DNA of 64,000 nt from an uncultured Odoribacter sp. (GTDB lineage Bacteria; Bacteroidota; Bacteroidia; Bacteroidales; Marinifilaceae). Below the pieces are notes generated by a model. That model searched no databases. It saw nothing but the letters and a program-made list of their open reading frames with translations, and had not been told where the DNA came from. Location: positions 1 to 64,000 of the forward strand of contig CAJUQA010000016.1 in assembly GCA_910588375.1 (NCBI GenBank). Direction: 5' to 3'. Position numbers and translations under genes: made by a program. Each line of letters begins with the position of its first letter. The stretch's first letter is position 1. Positions 15,917-24,305 of this stretch are shown here, in pieces.

Positions 15917-16434
15917 TGTTTAAATGTTTAGTTATGAAATTGTTATTGGTATTTTTTATGTTTTTGGTTTGCTCCTGTACCACATTGCGAAGTTTTGAAA
16001 AGGAGAAAGAGATAACCAGCCGCGATACGCTGTTAGTGCAAAGAGATACGGTTGAACGTGTTATTACGGTTCCCGGAGAGACGAAGACGGTTTATCTGGA
16101 GCGGATGGATACAGTTTGGCTAACGAAGATAATTCCGGATATACGTATCGGTAAATTTACTCTGGATACGTTATGGGTGCGGTCGACGCATGCGGAAGCC
16201 TGGTTCGGGGTAAGGAATAACCAGCCGTTTTTTGGTATTACGCAGCATCCGATTGATTTGGTGGTGGCGAGTTATCGGGAGCGGATTATGATTTTAGAGA
16301 AGCAGTTGAAGGAACGTGAAAAGCAGGTTGTGAAGCGTTACCGATTTTATGAGAATCCGTGGTTTTGGGCTTGGGCGATAACGATATGTATTGTTGTCGG
16401 TTTGGGTTGTATCGGTTTTAAAGGCAGGAAGTAG
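15916..16434 (+). CDS. Predicted unimolecular spanin (u-spanin)
   Basis: A 172-residue protein with an N-terminal lipoprotein signal ending in VCSC (modified Cys21), a charged periplasmic region with a helical stretch (about 115-150), and a C-terminal membrane helix (about 150-168) ending in a few basic residues. Outer-membrane lipid anchor plus inner-membrane helix in one chain is the u-spanin topology, known from phage T1 gp11. It should fuse the two membranes in the last step of lysis. It lies 23 bp before the endolysin gene. A start at ATG 15934 is also possible. Confidence 0.7.
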   Translation: MFKCLVMKLLLVFFMFLVCSCTTLRSFEKEKEITSRDTLLVQRDTVERVITVPGETKTVYLERMDTVWLTKIIPDIRIGKFTLDTLWVRSTHAEAWFGVRNNQPFFGITQHPIDLVVASYRERIMILEKQLKEREKQVVKRYRFYENPWFWAWAITICIVVGLGCIGFKGRK

Positions 16435-16457
16435 TTTTTTTTAAATTTCTTTAAAAT

Positions 16458-16928
16458 ATGGATAAGGTCAGTTTGAATATTACTTATGCAGAGGCGGTGA
16501 AGAGTTTGGCGGCTCTTCGTCTGGGGATAGATAATGTTCCGGATGTCGAGGCGTTGGAGAATATGCAACGGGTTGCCGGACAGGTTTTTGAACGCGTGCG
16601 TCATGAGGTTTGTGGTGATAAGCCGTTGGCGGTTACTTCTTTTTTTCGTTCGCCAGATGTTAACCGGGTTGTCGGAGGCAGTAGCGTTTCGCAACATTGT
16701 CGTGGGGAAGCGATGGATTTGGACGCTGATGTGTATGCTAACGGAACGAATCGGGCGATTTTTGATTTTATCCGTGACCAGTTGCCGTTTGACCAGTTGA
16801 TTTGGGAGTTTGGGAATGACAAGCATCCGGATTGGGTTCATGTGTCGCTTTGCGCTCACGGGAATCGTCATGAAGTGTTACGCTCTTTCCGTGGGAAGGA
16901 TGGTAGAACGGTTTATGAGTTGTTGTGA
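16458..16928 (+). CDS. Endolysin, peptidase M15 family
   Basis: A 156-residue peptidoglycan hydrolase. The zinc motif HxxGxAxD is complete (His80, Gly83, Ala85, Asp87 in 'SQHCRGEAMDLD') and the second histidine motif is WVHVS (His128). Family M15 enzymes cleave D-alanyl bonds in peptidoglycan. There is no signal peptide, so release through a holin is expected. It sits between the spanin and the gp37 tail gene; its stop overlaps the next start (TGATG). Confidence 0.88.
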   Translation: MDKVSLNITYAEAVKSLAALRLGIDNVPDVEALENMQRVAGQVFERVRHEVCGDKPLAVTSFFRSPDVNRVVGGSSVSQHCRGEAMDLDADVYANGTNRAIFDFIRDQLPFDQLIWEFGNDKHPDWVHVSLCAHGNRHEVLRSFRGKDGRTVYELL

Positions 16929-17371
16929 TGGATGCTGAGGCTTTGGAATCGGCTGTCGTTGAGAAGGTGCGGGATTTGAATATTCCTGCCGAGGCGTATC
17001 CGCAGAATCCTTCGGGTTATGTGCCGTCGGAATATCCTGGAGTTGTCTTGGTGAGGTACGTCGGTACGAAGTATATGGCTTCGGATATTTCGGGGGTGCG
17101 CAAATTAAGGCAGCAGGTTGTGGAGTTGGTGGCTGTGAGTACGGTTTTGAGGGGGAATGACGGGGTGTATGGTTGGTTAGACCGGATTCGCCGGTATTTG
17201 GAGGGGTTGACGCTGGTTGGTGCAGGTGGTCCTTTGGAACTGGAGGCGGAGGAGTTTATGGATGAGTATAATGGGACGTGGCAGTTCGGCCAGCGATGGA
17301 ATCTTTATTCAAAGGAGGAGTATGATGAACAGGATGATTATGCAGACCGACCGCTTTCCGCTGAGGATTAA
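16928..17371 (+). CDS. Mu gp37-like (DUF1834) tail-associated protein
   Basis: A 147-residue protein starting at the ATG that overlaps the endolysin stop. The pattern 'YPGVVLVRYVG' at about 35, then a central strand-rich region and 'GVYGWLDRIRRYLEGL' resembles gp37/tail terminator-like proteins of Mu-like phages. It probably contributes to tail completion. The next gene starts inside its 3' end. Confidence 0.7.
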   Translation: MDAEALESAVVEKVRDLNIPAEAYPQNPSGYVPSEYPGVVLVRYVGTKYMASDISGVRKLRQQVVELVAVSTVLRGNDGVYGWLDRIRRYLEGLTLVGAGGPLELEAEEFMDEYNGTWQFGQRWNLYSKEEYDEQDDYADRPLSAED

Positions 17372-17669
17372 AGATACGGAGGAAAGCATCCAGCAGAATA
17401 TCCGGACGATTTTAATGACGACGCGTGGGGCGGTTCCTTTCCGTCCGGGTTTCGGGTTAGGCGCTGAGCGTCTTCTGGGGGGGAGTATGAAGAGTATTGA
17501 TTTGGCCTATGAGGTGACGGATCAGCTCGCCCGGTATGAGAAACGGATCCGGGTGAAGCAGGTTTTGTCGCAGGAGGTTGCTCCCGGACAGATGGATATT
17601 GAGATTCGCTATGAGATTGTCGCTACGGGTGAGACGGATAGTCTTGTGGTTAGGGTGACAGGTAGATGA
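17325..17669 (+). CDS. gp25/W-like baseplate wedge protein
   Basis: About 114 residues when started behind the strong AAGGAGGAG site (ATG at 17322 or 17325); the frame is open further upstream but that part overlaps gp37. The core 'SIQQNIRTILMTTRGAVPFRPGFG' spread over about 20-45 is a clear GPW/gp25 signature, forming the inner baseplate that initiates sheath assembly. In P2 this gene lies with V and J; here it is placed ahead of the sheath gene. Confidence 0.88.
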   Translation: MNRMIMQTDRFPLRIKDTEESIQQNIRTILMTTRGAVPFRPGFGLGAERLLGGSMKSIDLAYEVTDQLARYEKRIRVKQVLSQEVAPGQMDIEIRYEIVATGETDSLVVRVTGR

Positions 17670-17720
17670 GCAGAAAATGAAGTTGTAGTTTTAGTTATTT
17701 ATTGTTAAAAGGTTTTTGAA

Positions 17721-18932
17721 ATGGGTTATTTACATGGTATTGAGATTAAGGAAGGGACGAAACGGGCAGTAATCGCTACGGGTGAGACGTCAGTGATTGC
17801 CTTGGTTGGTACGGCTCCACAAGGATGTGTGGGTGAGATTAAATTGATTACTTCTAAGGAGGCCGGGCACCAGGAATTTGGTGATGATGTTGCCGGTTTT
17901 ACGATTCCGGCAGCATTGGATGTGATTTTTTCGATGAGCGGAGCAAAAGTGCTTGTGGTAAATGTTTTGTCAACGGAGAGGGCTGCCGCGTTGTTGGAGG
18001 CTGACGGAAAGATGACGAGGGATGCCGAGGGGTTGCCTGCGACGAATGTTTATCGTGCATCGTTGCCGGAGGCTGTTGATTTTACGGCTGATGTGGTTGC
18101 TGGTATCGGGAAGTTGGAGAGTTCCGGCGATTCGTTGGGGGTTGCTCCTAATGTGTTGATTGCTCCGGGTTATTCGCAATTGGCCGCGGTTGCCAATAAG
18201 TTGGTTGCGGTTGCGCAAAAGTTGAATGGTTTTGCAGTTGTTGATGTGGTTGCTTCGGATGTTCAGGCTGCTTTGGAGGCTCGCAGTAACGGGGTTTATA
18301 ATATTGCTTCACAGGCTGCCGTGTTGTGTTTTCCGACGGTGTTGCGGTATAATGAGCATGAGAATGAAAATAATGAGGTGGGGTTGTCGGTGTTCTGGGC
18401 GGCTTGCAAGGTTGCCAGGGATGCGGAAACGGGTTATTGGATTTCTCCGTCTAATACGGAGTTGCTCGGTGTTTCCGGATTAACGGCGGAGGTGAGTTCG
18501 AGTTTGACGGATGAATCAGCGGATACGAATCTGTTGAATGGAGCGGGTATTGTAACTGTGTTCCGGAAGACTGGTAGCGGTACGCGCCTGTGGGGTAACT
18601 GGACCGCTGCTTATCCGACTGAGAAGAGGGCGGATTGTATGATTTCGTGTCGAGCGGTGCGGATGGCGATTCGGGAAGCGCTTGTGAGCGCGACGCTGAC
18701 TTATATTGATAAGACGCCGACGCTTATTGCGGTGGATATGGTGATGGGGGATGTGAATGAGTTTTTGAGGGGATTGGCCGGTCAGGATGCGATTGTTGAG
18801 GGTGAGTGCTGGTTTGACGAGGAGAAGAATATAGCGACGGAAGTTGCCCAGGGGCATTTGAGGTTTACGTTGGGTGTGACGTATCAGTCTTCTTTGGAGC
18901 GTCTGACTTTTGAAGAGGTTGTCGATTATTAA
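17721..18932 (+). CDS. Contractile tail sheath protein
   Basis: A 403-residue protein of the P2 FI/Mu L sheath family. The N-terminus 'GIEIKEGTKRAVIATGETSVIALVGTAP' (split over about 5-35) and C-terminal regions 'LWGNWTAAYPT' and 'CWFDEEKNIATEVAQGHLRF' are typical, the latter mediating handshake contacts between subunits. It polymerises around the tube and contracts on infection. The tube gene follows 47 bp later. Confidence 0.93.
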   Translation: MGYLHGIEIKEGTKRAVIATGETSVIALVGTAPQGCVGEIKLITSKEAGHQEFGDDVAGFTIPAALDVIFSMSGAKVLVVNVLSTERAAALLEADGKMTRDAEGLPATNVYRASLPEAVDFTADVVAGIGKLESSGDSLGVAPNVLIAPGYSQLAAVANKLVAVAQKLNGFAVVDVVASDVQAALEARSNGVYNIASQAAVLCFPTVLRYNEHENENNEVGLSVFWAACKVARDAETGYWISPSNTELLGVSGLTAEVSSSLTDESADTNLLNGAGIVTVFRKTGSGTRLWGNWTAAYPTEKRADCMISCRAVRMAIREALVSATLTYIDKTPTLIAVDMVMGDVNEFLRGLAGQDAIVEGECWFDEEKNIATEVAQGHLRFTLGVTYQSSLERLTFEEVVDY

Positions 18933-18979
18933 CCGGCAGTGTATGTGTTGATTTATTTATTTTAAAAGAGTATAAGGTA

Positions 18980-19483
18980 ATGATTAATAGTATTACGAAC
19001 GGAAATGTTTATCTGAATGGCAATAAACTTGCCGGAAGGATTGAGGAACTGGAGTTGCCAGCGATTAAGCTGAAGATGGAGGATGTGTCGGCTTTGGGGA
19101 TGTTTTCGGATACAGAGATTCCGGTGGGTATGGAGAAGATGGAGGCTAAGTTTAAATGGAATTCTATTTATCCGGAGCATTGGAAGGCTGAAGGTCCTTT
19201 TAAGGCGTGCCGAATGATTGTGAAGAGCGATATGGTTGTGAATGGTCCGCAGGGACAGCAGGAGCATAAGGCGGTGACGGTGACGATTGCCGGGACTTTC
19301 AAGGAGTTTCCACTGGGAAGTATTAAGCCGGGTGCAAAGCAGGACGGTTTGGAGCATTTGATGTCTGTTTCGTATGTGAAGTTGGAGGTGGCGAAAGAGG
19401 TGGTTTATGAGGTGGATGTGTTCAATAATGTGTATAAGCAGGGGAACACGGATTTGTTGAGTTTTTTTAAGGCGAATACGTGA
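18980..19483 (+). CDS. Tail tube protein (P2 FII-like)
   Basis: A 167-residue protein of the FII tube family. The N-terminus 'NVYLNGNKLAGRIEELELP' and central 'FKACRMIVKSDMVV' followed by 'VTIAGTFKEFPLGSIKPG' are characteristic. It forms the inner tube that is driven through the envelope. It sits directly after the sheath, as in P2 and Mu. Confidence 0.9.
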   Translation: MINSITNGNVYLNGNKLAGRIEELELPAIKLKMEDVSALGMFSDTEIPVGMEKMEAKFKWNSIYPEHWKAEGPFKACRMIVKSDMVVNGPQGQQEHKAVTVTIAGTFKEFPLGSIKPGAKQDGLEHLMSVSYVKLEVAKEVVYEVDVFNNVYKQGNTDLLSFFKANT

Positions 19484-19716
19484 TGGCGTTTCTGAAGGAA
19501 GAAGGAGCAGAAAATTATGACTGGGAGAATGACGGGGTTTATAGGCTTGAAGCGTATGACCCCGTCGAGGGGGGTGAGAACGGTGTCAGTAATGAACAGG
19601 CGAAGGCGCTTGCGCTCCGTACCCGGAATTTACACAATCGGGTGAAAGAGTTGGAAAATGTGATTGCAGAGATGAAAATTTTTTTTAAATCAATAAATTA
19701 TGGAAATCAAGATTAA
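19483..19716 (+). CDS. Small tail protein with a fibre-type N-terminal motif
   Basis: A 77-residue protein whose ATG overlaps the tube stop codon (TGATG). The stretch 'YRLEAYDPVEGGENGVSNEQ' followed by 'ALALRTRNLHNRVKELE' resembles the attachment motif found at the start of many Mu/P2-type fibres (DPVxGGxxGVSNxQAxxLAxRTxxLxxxV). Here it stands alone, followed only by a short coiled coil. It may be an adaptor or assembly factor; function unproven. Confidence 0.6.
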   Translation: MAFLKEEGAENYDWENDGVYRLEAYDPVEGGENGVSNEQAKALALRTRNLHNRVKELENVIAEMKIFFKSINYGNQD

Positions 19717-20011
19717 TAAGGGGAAGGCTAAGGGGGGTATTAAGGAGGTTGTTGTGAATGAGATAACGGTGCAGAGCATGGTTGACGCTTCGCGTATGGC
19801 GGCGACTTCGGACGGTCCGGCGTTTATGGCTGCTTTGTTGTCTCAGGTTTGTGTTTTTGACGGTAAGCAGTTGACTTATGAGGAGGTGAAGGATTTGCCG
19901 GCATCGGTTTTTTTAGAGTTGCTGGCAGCATTGGCAACGTCAGGTATGCTGCCGTCCGAAGAGCTGCTTTCTACCTTATCCGGGAAGGACGCTTCAGTTA
20001 TGAAGGGGTGA
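19700..20011 (+). CDS. Tail assembly chaperone (P2 E-like)
   Basis: A 103-residue protein between tube and tape measure, the place of P2 E/E'. Helical with no signal peptide. Within the frame lies T-TTT-TTA (19909-19915), a canonical -1 slippery heptamer in phase, and the -1 frame is open from there to 20082. The shifted product would be about 127 residues: 72 shared plus 55 unique. Both forms are needed in related phages to load the tape measure protein. Confidence 0.8.
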   Translation: MEIKINKGKAKGGIKEVVVNEITVQSMVDASRMAATSDGPAFMAALLSQVCVFDGKQLTYEEVKDLPASVFLELLAALATSGMLPSEELLSTLSGKDASVMKG

Positions 20012-20082
20012 TGAGGATGGGATTGGCGGAGTTTTCAGGGTGGATTGAGGAATTGAATTGTTTTTTTAATGAGAGGAAGTGA
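19909..20082 (+). CDS. -1 frameshift extension of the tail assembly chaperone (E'-like)
   Basis: After slippage at T-TTT-TTA the new frame encodes 55 residues ending at 20080-20082. It contains 'FYLIREGRFSYEGVMRMGL' and 'EFSGWIEELNCFF', the kind of short helical tail seen in E' proteins. There is no ATG in this frame until 20011, so a separate gene is unlikely and programmed frameshifting is the better explanation. Confidence 0.7.
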   Translation, partial: FFRVAGSIGNVRYAAVRRAAFYLIREGRFSYEGVMRMGLAEFSGWIEELNCFFNERK

Positions 20083-20087
20083 GGTTA

Positions 20088-20303
20088 TTAGTTTTTTATA
20101 CAGTATTTCATTGAGCTAATACAGGCCGCAACAGCATAAAAAGCAATAACTGAAACAAAGAGGAATTCAAAAAATGAGGACCATGAAAGTGTCCATATTC
20201 CGGACAAAATGCAGGATTTTGTATAGAAATACATGACAATAACAGTGAATATTACTGTTTGGATTATAAAGATGGTGTTTTTTGTTTTTTTCCTTTTTTT
20301 CAT
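20088..20303 (-). CDS. Antisense membrane protein, probable moron gene
   Basis: A 71-residue protein on the strand opposite to all surrounding tail genes. It has a basic N-terminus (KKRKKTKN) and two membrane segments (about 9-27 and 41-63). The region is AT-rich, unlike the flanking tail genes, and fills the gap between chaperone and tape measure without disturbing either. This fits a lysogeny-expressed moron, for example for superinfection exclusion or envelope modification; the role is speculative and no family is recognised. Confidence 0.6.
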   Translation of the reverse strand: MKKRKKTKNTIFIIQTVIFTVIVMYFYTKSCILSGIWTLSWSSFFEFLFVSVIAFYAVAACISSMKYCIKN

Positions 20304-20325
20304 GCTGTAAATGTAATAAAATTCT

Positions 20326-22683
20326 ATGAAATTATCGGTTGTCTTTGAATTTTTAGATCGGGCTACAACTCCGATGAAGCGAACAGAGCAGTCTTTTAGG
20401 AGTTTTGGCAGGTCTGTTAATTTGGTACAAAGTTGCCTTTGGAAGACTAATCAGGTTGCAGAGTTGTTGGGGCGTGCAGGTGATGTGATGGGACGATTGA
20501 TGCAACCGGGGGTTGAGTTTGAGCAGTCAATGGCTAATCTTTCGAGTATTACGGGGATTGTCGGGAAGGATTTGGAGCGATTGGGAAGGATTGCCCGGAC
20601 GACCGGTGTTTCTTCCGGATTGGGAGCCAGCGGTGCGGCGGATGCGTTTGCTCTGTTGGCATCGCAGATTGATGTTTCAAAAATCGGTATGGACGGGTTG
20701 ATTGAGTTGCAAAGCAAAACAATTACGCTTGCTCAGGCTTCAGGGATGAGTATGACTGAGGCGGCCAATAGTATGGCAGGAACGATTAATCAGTTTGGTT
20801 TGCAAGCTAATCAGGCCGGAAGGATTATTAATGTTCTGGCCGCCGGTTCGAAGTATGGAGCCGCTGAAATCCCACAATTGTCCGAATCGTTTAAGGTTGT
20901 GGGAGCCGCTGCTAATGCTGCCGGATTGAGTGTGGAGAGTACTGCGGGAGCTATTGAGGTGTTGAGTAAAAACAATCTGAAGGGAGCGGAAGCTGGTACG
21001 GCATTAAGAAATATCGTCCTGAAGATGCAGACGGCGATGGGGGTCGATTTTAGCAAAACGAGCCTTCAGGAGGCTTTGATTAAGTTGAAACCACATTTGA
21101 AGGATGCTACTTATATGTCGAAGTTGTTCGGTATGGAGAATGTTGCTGCCGCGCAGTTTCTTGTTGCGAATACGGAGCTTTTGGAGGAGATGACAACACG
21201 GGTCACAAATACGAATGTGGCACAGGAACAAGCTGCTATCCGAACGAATACGTGGTCGCAACGGATTAAAGAACAAATGGCGTTGTTTAATGACTGGATG
21301 ATTGGAGTGCAGCAGAATTTCGGGGGTGTCATGTATGCGTTTCAGGTTGTAGGGCAATCGTTAAATATGTTTTTGAGTTTAGCCCCTTTTGGCAAATTGT
21401 TGTCCGGTATAGGTAGTGCTGCCTGGAGTGCCAGTCTGGGGGTGATTAAGTTCGGGCGTACGATTAAGTTGCTTGCCTTAGCTAAGCATACGGGATCGAC
21501 TTTTGCTTTTGCGCGTGCAATTGCCAGTTGTGGCATGATGGGCAGGGTTGCTGCTGCTGGAATCGGTTTGTGGTCTAAGGTTACGGCTGTTGCAAGTTTT
21601 ATTCAAGGTGGATTTATGAAGGTGCTTCGTGGTATGAGGCTGGTGATGATGAGTAGTGTGTTGCCGGCTTTGTGGGGTGTTATTAGTGCAACGTGGGCCT
21701 GGACCGCTGCTCTTTTGGCCAATCCTATCGTTTTGGTTGTGATGGCGATTGTGGGGCTGATTGCTGCGGTTGTGTTGTGCTGGAAAAAGTTTGCGGGTTT
21801 CCGGGCTGTTATTTATACGATTTGGGATACGATAAAGGGATTTGGTAAGGCTCTGGTGGATTTTTTAGTTACTCCGTTTAAGGTGGTTTGGCGGATTATT
21901 TCAGGGGTCGGTAAGGCTATTTATAAGTTGTTTACCGGAGATTTTAAAGGTGCTGGCGAGGAGTTTTCAAATGCTTTTAAAGGCGGTTTTGATGAGGCTT
22001 CTGAAGGGTTGAAGAAGTCTGTCAATGGGGTTAGGAAGACGGCTACGGGGATTTCCGGCAATTATAAGATGCATTTGACTGAGGAGCGTGCGAAGCAAGC
22101 AGAGAAGGAGAATAAGGAAAAGGAGAAACGTGAAGTTGCGAATGTTCCGGAGTTGAAGGTTGAAGGCGTTGAGGGCATGAAGGAGAAAGATGTCGTTTTG
22201 CAACCGGAGGTTTTTCCAAATGTTCAGGCACAATCAGCGGCAGGTCGGCATGAGGAAGAGCGGCGAACGACGATTTCGGAGAAGGAGGTTTATGAGGTCC
22301 CAGATGTCCGGATTGTTGCTCCTGCGAATCATGTCGCTAATGAAGCATCACGCCCTAAAACGTTGTGGCAACAGGTAGAGAAGACTGAGGAACGAGGAGC
22401 CGATTCGGAAAAGACGGAAGTAAAGTTGACGGCTCCGACTGTCAATTTTTCGGGTCTGGCTGAGGTGAAGAATTATGCAGGTGGAGGAAGCAATGGTGAT
22501 GGAAATCGAGAGGTGCAGAAGGTGGAGATTAATTTTCAACCGAATGTAAATGTATCGGCCGAGTTGACGCAAAAAACGAAGGATGATTTTCTGAGTGTGT
22601 TGCGAAGTTTCGGCGATGAGATTACTAAGATGGTTGAGGAGGTACAACGTAGAAACGGAAGGGGGGCTTATGCAGTTTCTTAG
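20326..22683 (+). CDS. Tail tape measure protein
   Basis: A 785-residue protein. The N-terminal part (about 60-330) matches the TP901/P2-type tape measure family ('LLASQIDVSKIGMDGL', 'AAGSKYGAAEIPQLSESF', 'NNLKGAEAGTALRNI'). Hydrophobic segments lie at about 345-365, 430-450 and 455-485, followed by a charged region (about 570-700) and an unstructured tail. It sets tail length and aids DNA passage. It follows the chaperone gene with only the antisense gene between. Confidence 0.93.
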   Translation: MKLSVVFEFLDRATTPMKRTEQSFRSFGRSVNLVQSCLWKTNQVAELLGRAGDVMGRLMQPGVEFEQSMANLSSITGIVGKDLERLGRIARTTGVSSGLGASGAADAFALLASQIDVSKIGMDGLIELQSKTITLAQASGMSMTEAANSMAGTINQFGLQANQAGRIINVLAAGSKYGAAEIPQLSESFKVVGAAANAAGLSVESTAGAIEVLSKNNLKGAEAGTALRNIVLKMQTAMGVDFSKTSLQEALIKLKPHLKDATYMSKLFGMENVAAAQFLVANTELLEEMTTRVTNTNVAQEQAAIRTNTWSQRIKEQMALFNDWMIGVQQNFGGVMYAFQVVGQSLNMFLSLAPFGKLLSGIGSAAWSASLGVIKFGRTIKLLALAKHTGSTFAFARAIASCGMMGRVAAAGIGLWSKVTAVASFIQGGFMKVLRGMRLVMMSSVLPALWGVISATWAWTAALLANPIVLVVMAIVGLIAAVVLCWKKFAGFRAVIYTIWDTIKGFGKALVDFLVTPFKVVWRIISGVGKAIYKLFTGDFKGAGEEFSNAFKGGFDEASEGLKKSVNGVRKTATGISGNYKMHLTEERAKQAEKENKEKEKREVANVPELKVEGVEGMKEKDVVLQPEVFPNVQAQSAAGRHEEERRTTISEKEVYEVPDVRIVAPANHVANEASRPKTLWQQVEKTEERGADSEKTEVKLTAPTVNFSGLAEVKNYAGGGSNGDGNREVQKVEINFQPNVNVSAELTQKTKDDFLSVLRSFGDEITKMVEEVQRRNGRGAYAVS

Positions 22684-23125
22684 ATTCGGGAATCTTGTTT
22701 TGACGGCGAACGGTGGTGTTCGTGATTTTGAGGAGAGTTCTGGTTATAATTATGCGGAGCAGTCTATTGCAACGGGTAAGCCTATTCTTCAGGGGATGGG
22801 TGAAACGCTGGCAGATGTGAGGTTGAGTGTGATGCTCCGAAAGGCTCTGGGACATGATGTAATGGGATGTATCAGTCAATTGCAGGAGCTTCGGGCCAGT
22901 GGAAATCCGGAAAGGCTTGTTTTAGCTTCCGGAGTTTATCAGGGGGATTTTGTGATTGTCGGGATTGTAACGAGTATTGTGGCTACGACAGCTAATGGGG
23001 ATGTCCTTTCGGCTGACCTTACGTTGAATTTTCGAGAGTATGCCGACCGGATTGTGATAAGTCAGCGTAATGTGGAGGCTCGTCCTTCGGGAGTAAAGTC
23101 GAACCGAAAAGTAATGGAAAAATGA
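22670..23125 (+). CDS. P2 U-like tail protein
   Basis: About 151 residues from ATG 22670, which follows a GGAAGGGGGG ribosome-binding site inside the end of the tape measure gene. The start 'MQFLRFGNLVLTANGGVRDFE' and 'LSVMLRKALGHDV' fit the P2 GpU family. It contributes to tail termination or baseplate hub assembly. Its stop overlaps the X gene (ATGA). Confidence 0.75.
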   Translation: MQFLRFGNLVLTANGGVRDFEESSGYNYAEQSIATGKPILQGMGETLADVRLSVMLRKALGHDVMGCISQLQELRASGNPERLVLASGVYQGDFVIVGIVTSIVATTANGDVLSADLTLNFREYADRIVISQRNVEARPSGVKSNRKVMEK

Positions 23126-23337
23126 AGGTGACAGTGACGAAATATGGCGACCGTTGGGATTTGTTGGCTTATGACCTTTTGGGGGATGCGGCATTGGTGA
23201 CGGAGCTTATGGCTGCAAATCCAGAGTTGGTGAGTATTTATGATGGTTTTTTGCCGGAGGGTGTGGAAGTTGTCATTCCTACTGTGTATGCCGAGAGTGA
23301 ACAAATTACTAAAGTGAAAGCACCGTGGAAGGATTGA
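23122..23337 (+). CDS. Tail protein X
   Basis: A 71-residue protein with the short LysM-like fold of phage tail protein X ('DRWDLLAYDLLGDAALV', 'PEGVEVVIP'). In P2-like phages X sits next to U and D and is part of the hub. It overlaps genes on both sides. Confidence 0.85.
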   Translation: MKVTVTKYGDRWDLLAYDLLGDAALVTELMAANPELVSIYDGFLPEGVEVVIPTVYAESEQITKVKAPWKD

Positions 23338-24305
23338 AGCCTAAGATTGTGATTACGTATCAGGATAAGAATGTGACGTCTGATTTTGCACCTATCCTGA
23401 AGTCTGTTTCTTTTCGGGATTATCTGGAAGGTCGAGCTGCGGAGGTGGATTTGCAGTTTAGTAATGAGAAGGGGTTTTTCCTGGGAGATTGGTATCCGGA
23501 GATTGATGACCGAATTACGTTGAAGATTGGTTATGAACGTGCGGATTTGATTGATTGCGGGAGTTTTTGGGTGGATGAGGTGAAGTTGACCGGCAGTGGC
23601 TCCGGCGATGAGGTTAGCGTGAGAGGATTGAGTTTGAAAAGTTCTTTGGTGTATGCTCCTGTCAAGAAACAGGTTGTTGTCCGAAAGACTTTTAAGGAGA
23701 TTGCGGATGAAATTATGGCTGAAACTGGTTTGAAGGCCGTGGGTGATTTAGACGGAAGTTGGTCGGGTATGCAGAATGAGAGTGATATTGCGCTTCTTTT
23801 CCGTATTGCCAAGGAGACTGGACGGATTTTTAAGGTGGAAGGTGATGAGTTGGTTTTTTACCGGAGGGAGAATATTACTAAAATGGTGCAGGTGCGTCCG
23901 GATTATCTTTTGGAGATTCCCCGCAGAAATGTGTTGAGTTATGATATAAGCGATAAGGCGGCCGGAAGAATCGGGAGGTGTGTTTGTAAGTGGTGGGATT
24001 ATGTGACGAAGAAGAGTATTTCCGGAATGTATGATGCCGGAATAAAGGGTGGCGGAAGTGCTGTGATTTGGGAGGAGGTGAAGGATGAGGCGGAGGCGCA
24101 AAAGAAGGCAGAGGATTACGTAACGGAGCGCAATAAGAAAGGGGAAGAGTTTACGATGCAGTTGATGGGGGATGTTCGTTTGCGAGCTGGTGTATGTGTA
24201 AAGCCGAAAGGGTTTGGGCGGTTTGATAAGGTTTATTATGTGGCTGAAGCAACGCATTGTGTTTCTTCAGCAGGTTATACAACTTCTATAATGTTACGAA
24301 AATGA
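23325..24305 (+). CDS. Baseplate hub protein (P2 D-like)
   Basis: A 326-residue protein of the late control D family: 'KPKIVITYQDKNVTSDFAPIL' near the start, 'IDDRITLKIGYE', a central 'FKEIADEIMAETGL' and a C-terminal 'RAGVCVKPKGFGRFDKVYYV'. It forms the central hub carrying the spike. The best start is GTG 23325 within the X gene; TTG 23334 is possible. Its stop overlaps the V start (ATGA). Confidence 0.85.
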   Translation: MEGLKPKIVITYQDKNVTSDFAPILKSVSFRDYLEGRAAEVDLQFSNEKGFFLGDWYPEIDDRITLKIGYERADLIDCGSFWVDEVKLTGSGSGDEVSVRGLSLKSSLVYAPVKKQVVVRKTFKEIADEIMAETGLKAVGDLDGSWSGMQNESDIALLFRIAKETGRIFKVEGDELVFYRRENITKMVQVRPDYLLEIPRRNVLSYDISDKAAGRIGRCVCKWWDYVTKKSISGMYDAGIKGGGSAVIWEEVKDEAEAQKKAEDYVTERNKKGEEFTMQLMGDVRLRAGVCVKPKGFGRFDKVYYVAEATHCVSSAGYTTSIMLRK

